64,000 nucleotides of DNA from Physella acuta (Eukaryota > Mollusca > Gastropoda > Physidae): the NCBI RefSeq assembly GCF_028476545.1, contig NW_026732030.1:248001-312000 (forward strand), in the 5' to 3' direction. Below, piece after piece: positions 58,501 to 64,000 of this stretch. The position numbers and the translations under genes are program-made. The number at the start of each line of letters is the position of its first letter. Positions within the stretch are counted from its first letter, which is position 1. Under the pieces are notes generated by a model. The model did not search any database, was not told where the DNA came from, and worked only from the letters and a program-made list of their open reading frames with translations.

Positions 58501-61500
58501 CACTACTTTTTATTTTACTTGCTCTCTTTGTAAATTAACCATTTGACACCTTTGCAACAGTTTTTGAAATTGTGATTAGATGAGAAGTTTTTATTTTTTC
58601 TCACATTTATATACTTAAATTTTCACTATATCCTTAAATGGACTGAAGAGTTATAGATTTTATTCCAGTAATAGGAGGTAAAATAAAAAAAGAAATAACT
58701 AAATGTTTCTTTCAATGTAATTATTAAAGTACTGAAGTAGTTTTCTTATTTTTAAAACTGAAAATATATTTAATCTATTCTCTTAAGTATTTGACAATAA
58801 ATTAATTCCTGTTACATATTGACAAAAAAGACAAATATTATATTGTTTAAAGAAAGAACTTTTACTTTTTTTTTTAATTCAAAGAGCAAATATATTCTTG
58901 TATTTAGGTGCCTCCAGTGTCCAGTTCCTTAAATACAAATGCAGCATTCATCATCACCTCACCAGAAGTCTCATTTCTTTGGTATGGCAAGGTATTGCAA
59001 GAAAATATGTTTCATAATGTTACTTAGAAAATCAATACAATTTTAATATATTGTGCGAGTCAATAGAAGTGAACATTTTGCAACACAATATGTGTAAACA
59101 TACTTATTAACTTATTCAATGAATAATTGGTTATCAGGTATCAACCAGGGAGTGTTAACATCAAATTAGTTGAAAAACATAATTTTAATTGAATAATAAT
59201 TTTGTGTTTTTAATACTTAAAAAGTGTGAATGAATATTTTTTTTTAATTCTCTGAAATAATTTTTGATGATTTTTTTTATGCTGGTGACTAAAATTTAGA
59301 TTACAATTTCATTTGGCAAACTTTTTTTTTGTATTATCAACAGAATGCCAGTGCCTATGAAAGAGAATATTCAAAATCAATGCTTGCATATTTTTCTCCA
59401 GGGAAGTGAGTCATTTTTATCATAAAATTAATTCTCATTGATATTTACTATAGTTTTCAAAATTTACCAATAAGCAAAGAAATTTCAGTGCAAAAATGTC
59501 TATTCTACATAGGACGTATGACTATGACATTTTTTTGGAAGGAAAGGAGACTGCTAAGGTCTGGTCTGCTGTAGAGATTGATGAGCAGCCTTCAATGGAT
59601 ATGGAAAAACATGTAGGTAGATGCAACATTTACAGTAAAAAACATTAAAATAATGTTCGTTACTATCCATTTTTTGGGAGAGGCAGATCAATAAATTACT
59701 GGGGATAAGCTTATTTAATCATGCCCAAAAAGACACATGGAGCAGATAAAATAGAGTTAATCTGTTTCAATAACCTTGGCCTACAGGGTGATAATATGCC
59801 AAGCCACTTTAGTTTTCCTAATGTGTGTGGGGTACCTAGACATGAGCCCAACAGTCTTTAAAACAATAGTTCAACTATATATGATTTGTGGAGCTAAGAC
59901 TTAAAGAAATCTGCTGGCCCAGCACTATCAACAACAAAGTGAACAAACGATGATTACTAGCTTGCCAAGACAAACCCTCTCCTGAAATCTCCAGAGCAAA
60001 ATAACATTAGGAAGGCAAAGATAGATATAGATACATGATCTGCCATGTGGCACAAGAACTAACTGAGTTCAGTTAGAGAAACTAGCCCAGTATTTAATTG
60101 CCTGAAAGCTTTTTGTAGGCATCCTATGCTGCAATGGAATGGAAATGAAACTACTGCGATACAACTGAAGACCAAACAGGAAAACCAGATACCTATTTTT
60201 ATTTTCTTGTTGGCAGCATTTTCATGTAGCACTATCATGTATACTCATTTCCAAGTGAAAAATCACCTTAATCCCACAATAGTTAGGTTTTTAAAAACAT
60301 GCTACAATTGAAAAACAACAGATGTTAAACATAATGTTCATATATCTCGAAAGTAAAAATGTAGCAATTGTGGTTTATACCCTTTGGTCTTAAAATGCAT
60401 TTATTTATTCAAGTAGTTTTATTATTTTAAATTATATTTACTTACAAAGTGCTTTATTTTTCCAGAGCTTGCCTAGCTGTCAACCTAAACTTGTTTTATG
60501 TAAGAAACACCTAGGAAAATGGAAATTTGACTACCTTGATAATTTCACTCAAGAAGTAAGAAATAAACTTATAAAATAAGTTATTTTTATTATTGAATTA
60601 TTATAATACTATATTAATTTTTTTTGTTAAGTATCTATGTAAGAATTTAAATGCACAAAAGTTAACTAAACTGCCATAAACCAAAAGTATTGGTATGATT
60701 ATGAGTACAAGTAACATAAAGTAAAATATAAATTGCTTTATTTCAACAGGATTTATGTGAAAATGTGCAATTTATTCTTGATTTGCAAAATGAAGTAAGT
60801 CATCCCTAATTAATAAACTATTAGAATTTTTATGGCTCAGTTTTTCTTAAATACCAACCAATATAAACTTAACCTTTTGCTTTAGGTCTTGTTATGGACA
60901 GGAATTTCAGTACCTGATAGAAACCATGAACTGCTTTCTGGAATTTTAAATGTAAGTAGTTAAATAGTAAACAGAAATTTCTTTTCTTTCTATCGTAAAT
61001 TCAACTTTTCAAAATTATTCTCCCTGCTGTGACCTTTGTTTTGAAAACATCTCTTTGTATATTTTTTTCGGCCTGCTTCTTCTGTATATTCCATAATTTA
61101 TAGGTAAACAGCTAAAGTAAATATGATACAAAAATACATTTTATTATTATATGTGATATATGCAAATTATAACATACAGTTTGGCAAACTTATCGAAAAT
61201 TCTTTTGCATAAAATTAACAGTGTTGACCCCCTTTAGATTCCTAAATTTATTTATTTCGTGTTGTTTAAATTTGATGCTAGGAATTTGTAGACTCTGATC
61301 CGGCTGGAAGAAATATGTCTGACCTCCAGGTGTGGTATGTCAATCAAGGATATGAGCCACAAGTTTTCAAAAAACATTTTCAAATATGGGAAGAAACAAA
61401 TTATGGGGTAAGGTTTTTTACAGGTTGTATTTAGTAAAATTGCTCTGTTTTTAACATTATTTTTTTACCAAATGACTTGTTATTTCCCTATCATAAAATC

Positions 61501-62415
61501 CACCTAACCATTTATGCTCTTTAATATTTTGAAATTGTTATTTTCATTTAGGGCGAATTGGCTTATGAAATAGCAAGAAAAAGGTTAAGGCAAGAGAATG
61601 CCCTCATTGATTGTGAGGTAGGCAATATTATAGTGCTTTGCATTTTTGTCTTTTTAAAACTAAAATTTTAGAAGGTTTAGAACAAATGTGATTAAATTAA
61701 AAGTATAGTTCCCCTTTCAAACATTTCAATTATTAACATATTTTGATACATTTATTAAGGTGAATAACAAAGAATTGGATCACTATGTCAAAATACCATA
61801 CAAAAATCTGATTACTAAAGACAAGTTGCCAGATAGCATTGATAGAAATCATTTGGAGGTAATGATACAATTTATCAACATTTTTTTTGCCAAATTTACT
61901 TCAATATATTTTTAAAAAAAAATGATTTCTCTTAGTCTTTTTCTTCTGTGTTCTTAATTGTAGTGTTGGAAGAGATTCCCTCCAACACAATTAAGTATAT
62001 GTGTCAACTTTTTATGCGCCATATTGGCTGTTGACTCTTATTTCAGCCTACTTTTCTTTTTGGATTATTTCTCTTTGAATTTAGCTCATTTTGAAAATAT
62101 CAAATCCTGTAGAACTACATTTTCTCTAAAAAAAAAAAAAAACAAAAAAAAAAAACAACTGAAGTATCCTTATAATTAGCTAATGTTTAATAAAAATTAT
62201 GTTTTTGCAAATCTTACCATTAATTTCTTTTTTTTCACCAGCTGTATTTATCAGATAAGGATTTCATGCAAATTCTGAACATGCCAAGAACAGAATTTTA
62301 CAGGATGCCGGCCTGGAAGCAAAAACAAATATTAAAATCTGCCAAGTTGTTTGTTTCTGCTAGTAAAACTCAAGACAATTATTTAACTAGTCATAATGAA
62401 GTAAAGGCTGCATAG
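47772..62415 (+). CDS. Villin-like actin-binding protein: six gelsolin repeats and a headpiece
   Basis: Severs, caps or bundles F-actin by homology. Exons: 47772-48298, 53427-53501, 53641-53697, 53847-53924, 54356-54408, 54493-54592, 54923-55033, 55181-55247, 55441-55564, 55716-55794, 55922-56023, 56347-56503, 56690-56790, 57029-57166, 57374-57460, 58021-58086, 58374-58484, 58908-58991, 59344-59405, 59513-59612, 60466-60555, 60750-60794, 60886-60951, 61282-61407, 61552-61617, 61760-61858, 62242-62415. From ATG 48041 it is 891 residues (human villin about 827). G1 starts at LKVWILEDFN. WVG/WTG-type cores mark later repeats ([24 protein letters not shown]). G6 ends near 775. The C-terminal headpiece (812-866) has [13 protein letters not shown] and [15 protein letters not shown]. 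The frame is open upstream of 48041 to 47738, so either an upstream exon joins at 47772 (CTACCTAG) or translation starts at 48041. Confidence 0.9.
48299..49133. other. First part of villin-like intron 1
   Basis: AT-rich with several C-runs (48990-49090), two of them in the repeated context AGAAAGTCTACC. No exon was seen. Confidence 0.55.
49226..49308. repeat. (TA)n microsatellite inside hAT element
   Basis: About 80 bases of TA near the left end of the element 49142-51097. Confidence 0.97.
49430..49521. repeat. (TA)n microsatellite inside hAT element
   Basis: About 90 bases of TA; the second such tract in the same element. Confidence 0.97.
51106..51927. other. Villin-like intron 1, unique AT-rich part
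   Basis: Short TAGATCTAGATT and ATAGATCTA palindromic words near 51267-51285 and 51820-51850. Nothing else was recognised. Confidence 0.5.
51936..52477. mobile_element. 542 bp MITE with perfect 37 bp terminal inverted repeats
   Basis: Bases 51936-51972 and 52441-52477 are exact reverse complements over 37 bases (outer end GGTAATCTATCGTTTTGGGT). ATTAAAAG is duplicated at 51928-51935 and 52478-52485. An inner partial inverted pair, CAGCAGCCAT and ATGGCTGCTG, lies near 52155 and 52230. The ends do not start CA(G), so hAT is unlikely. An 8 bp duplication with GG-starting ends would suit Merlin or an undescribed family (inference). The identical ends suggest recent insertion or gene conversion. 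Confidence 0.92.
52486..53426. other. End of villin-like intron 1
   Basis: AT-rich, with the GC-rich hairpin pair at 53234-53310 and the acceptor TTTTATTCAG at 53426. Confidence 0.6.
53234..53310. repeat. Two tandem GC-rich hairpins
   Basis: CCCAATAGC, a 7-base loop GGCCGAG, and GCTATTAGG or GCTATTGGG form inverted repeats at 53237-53261 and 53270-53294, 33 bp apart. Each is followed by the 12 bp palindrome GGACCCGGGTCC. The stretch stands out sharply from the AT-rich intron. Confidence 0.85.
56050..56285 (+). repeat. Cluster of degraded tRNA-derived SINE heads
   Basis: Three related stretches begin GCTGAGGTGTAGCAGTAAAA (56060), GCTGAGGTCTAATAGTATAT (56128) and CTGTGATCTAGCAGTAAAAC (56210). 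Each has a decayed A-box-like TAGCAGT or TAATAGT, followed by a …TAGTCATGAG(C/T)TTGCTAAC-type segment where present. They lie in the intron 56024-56346. The degree of divergence suggests age. Confidence 0.5.
57461..58020. other. Villin-like intron, nothing further recognised
   Basis: AT-rich intron between two G4 exons. Confidence 0.6.
59690..60110 (+). repeat. Possible decayed LINE 3' fragment
   Basis: Bases near 59895-59945 translate to [13 protein letters not shown]. This resembles the end of non-LTR reverse-transcriptase proteins with R-x2-IxWPxTIxN followed by a GH-type motif (established for RTE/jockey-like lineages in general). The frame is broken many times and no end or poly(A) tail was found. 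Confidence 0.3.
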
Positions 62416-63080
62416 AAAACTATGAAACTTAAATGACAAAGCTATTAAATGTTAATTTAATGTTAATATTATTATATATTGATATATTATGTGTACAGTT
62501 GCCCATCTTATTAAAGATTTATATTTGATGGTATATTATGTATATTATTGTATTATTAAACAGTTGTACTTTTAAACTAAAGAGCTAGGACAAAATGGTG
62601 TTATCTTTGTTGCACAGCTTTAAACTTATTGAAAATAAATAAAATATTACTCTAGTAGTCTAAAATTATACACCTATTACTTTTACATACAAATACAAAT
62701 TTCATTTATATATTGGGATTACTAAAGAAATAAAATTTAATGTCATGTTTAAGTTTAACATTTTCTTCCAACTACTTTTGATACAATGCATTCGGTTTTA
62801 CATTATTGAGACTTGTAACACACATTAGCAATCTGTCATGAAACCTAAATAAATTTAATTTAAAATTGGGTTTGTGATTTTAAATATTTAAATGAGCACA
62901 CAAATTACAAATGTTGCTAGCAGCATGTCATTATTTGGACATTGCTAGAGATGAAACAGTAGGAGAGGAGCTACAGGTTAGAATGCTTTGAGCATGAACG
63001 GGAAATTTTTAAAAATTGAAAGCAGCCATCCGTGACCACAGTTTACAATGAAAAGATCCAGCAGTACTTGTTATCTCCCC
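62416..63080. other. 3' UTR and flank of the villin-like gene
   Basis: AATAAATAAA at about 62633, some 220 bases after the stop, is a good poly(A) signal. The rest is AT-rich with no feature. Confidence 0.55.
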
Positions 63081-63082
63081 TT

Positions 63083-63205
63083 AGAACCACAGCTCACTAG
63101 ACTGGTGTGGTCTGTTGCGCATGCCTGGAGGGGGTGGGTCGGCGTGCGTGCCTGCTGTTGGTGTCCCACATGGTCCCCACGTAGAGAATTATATATACGA
63201 GCCGA
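63083..63205. repeat. Dispersed repeat, copy A
   Basis: Shares AACCACAGCTCAC(T/C)AGAC, a GCATGCCTGGAGGGG-like segment, GCCTGCT and AGAGAATTATATATA with copy B at 63470. It is GC-richer than its surroundings and ends in a TA-rich tail, as SINE-like elements do. The family is unknown. Confidence 0.55.
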
Positions 63206-63319
63206 CCCGCGGCATATGCCACTATTTAGTTGTTTTATTTTCTACTTTTCAGTAATTCATGATTTGTGAATTCGACAGTAGCAATGCTGTCACTGAAAAT
63301 ATTTCCTTTAAAACACTGA

Positions 63320-63360
63320 AACCCTCCTTTCCCCCAACCCCCCCCCCCCCCCTCAGTGAA
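63320..63360. repeat. Poly-C tract
   Basis: C-run with CCTTTCCCCCAACC at its left edge. Confidence 0.9.
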
Positions 63361-63469
63361 AGCAGCCCCTCTTAGTTACCTCCCCTAAGGTTAAAATAGC
63401 TTCAAACTAAATTATCTGCCCCTAATAGCCGTCACTAAACCCGGCTCTACTATTGTAAACATTTAGCGT

Positions 63470-63650
63470 AAACCACAGCTCACCAGACCATGTGGGGGTG
63501 GTAGGGATATGCCTAGAGAGGGGCCTGCTAGGCGCGCTTACACCTTGGTCTTTTCTATGGTATCCAATAAGAGAATTATATATATAGATAGATTCTACAT
63601 TAGATAGATTAGATAGATATCTATATATAGATAGATTCTACATCATAGTT
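63470..63650. repeat. Dispersed repeat, copy B, with TAGA microsatellite tail
   Basis: AACCACAGCTCACCAGACCA to GAGAATTATATATA parallels copy A at 63083. The tail continues as ATAGATAGATTCTACAT, itself duplicated. Confidence 0.55.
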
Positions 63651-63959
63651 AGGGAAAAGTTTATAACTAATTCATAATTCTAATAGGATATTGCAATGAA
63701 CTACTTCAGAAAATGCTGACGCTGGTTAACATTCATCCAGATACCACGGACATATTTCAAACACTCATGTAAAAACTCCCTACACGGGTCTAGAAACTAT
63801 TTTCTACTAAATTAGAGAGGTTAAGTAAACTCAAATGTTCAAATACGTGAATTGTGTAAATGTCATAGAGAGGGTTAGTTAACTTGAGTGAATATTCAAA
63901 TACCGGTATGTAAATGTGTAGAATGTCTAAGAGATGTTTAGTTAACTTAAATATTCCTT

Positions 63960-64000
63960 CAGTGGCGTAGATCGTCTCAAGGGGGTGGGGGTTCCAATTT
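63960..64000. mobile_element. Left end of a hAT element cut by the window edge
   Basis: CAGTGGCGTAGATCGTC followed by a G-rich stretch matches the terminus of the hAT MITE family seen at 7333 and 33574. The rest lies outside the window. Confidence 0.65.

Overview
The window is nuclear DNA of an animal, most likely a heterobranch gastropod mollusc (inference). It is AT-rich and its genes are split by many short introns. It is crowded with minisatellites, (TA)n tracts, homopolymer C/G runs, TAGATCTAGA and AGGCCTA palindromes, and small non-autonomous hAT elements. Three multi-exon genes, all on the + strand, can be reconstructed by splicing that stays in frame from exon to exon.

Layout. 1-7.1 kb: three large tandem arrays (43-52, 58 and 60 bp units) and no recognisable exon. 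8.0-19.8 kb: 15 exons of a transmembrane adenylate cyclase of the ADCY5/6 type; its 5' part (first membrane block, start of C1a) is not in the window. 19.8-25.7 kb: 3' UTR, AT-rich intergenic DNA and (TA)n tracts around a hAT element. 26.7-36.6 kb: an NSD-family chromatin reader (PWWP, HMG-like box, PHD cluster, PWWP). It reaches a stop codon before any AWS/SET exons, and none were found downstream. 37-46 kb: minisatellites, hAT copies, AT-rich DNA and a probable decayed Spindlin-like coding remnant on the - strand. 46.7-62.4 kb: a villin-like actin-binding protein (six gelsolin repeats and a headpiece) in 27 exons. 62.4-64 kb: 3' flank with a dispersed repeat pair and the start of another hAT copy.

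The three genes serve unrelated jobs: cAMP synthesis at the membrane, histone-mark reading in the nucleus, and actin bundling or capping in the cytoskeleton. Nothing suggests joint control.

The most unusual feature is that tandem repeats sit on splice junctions. In the NSD-like gene the first 5' splice site, with 23 bases of exon, is repeated 28 times at exactly 38 bp. The 3' splice site of the same intron, with about 34 bases of exon, is repeated at 54 bp. Another intron is almost entirely a 22 bp minisatellite starting at its donor, later split by a 2 kb hAT element that itself carries a nested hAT. Similar junction-linked arrays occur in the cyclase gene. A 542 bp MITE with perfect 37 bp inverted ends and an 8 bp target duplication lies in the first villin intron.
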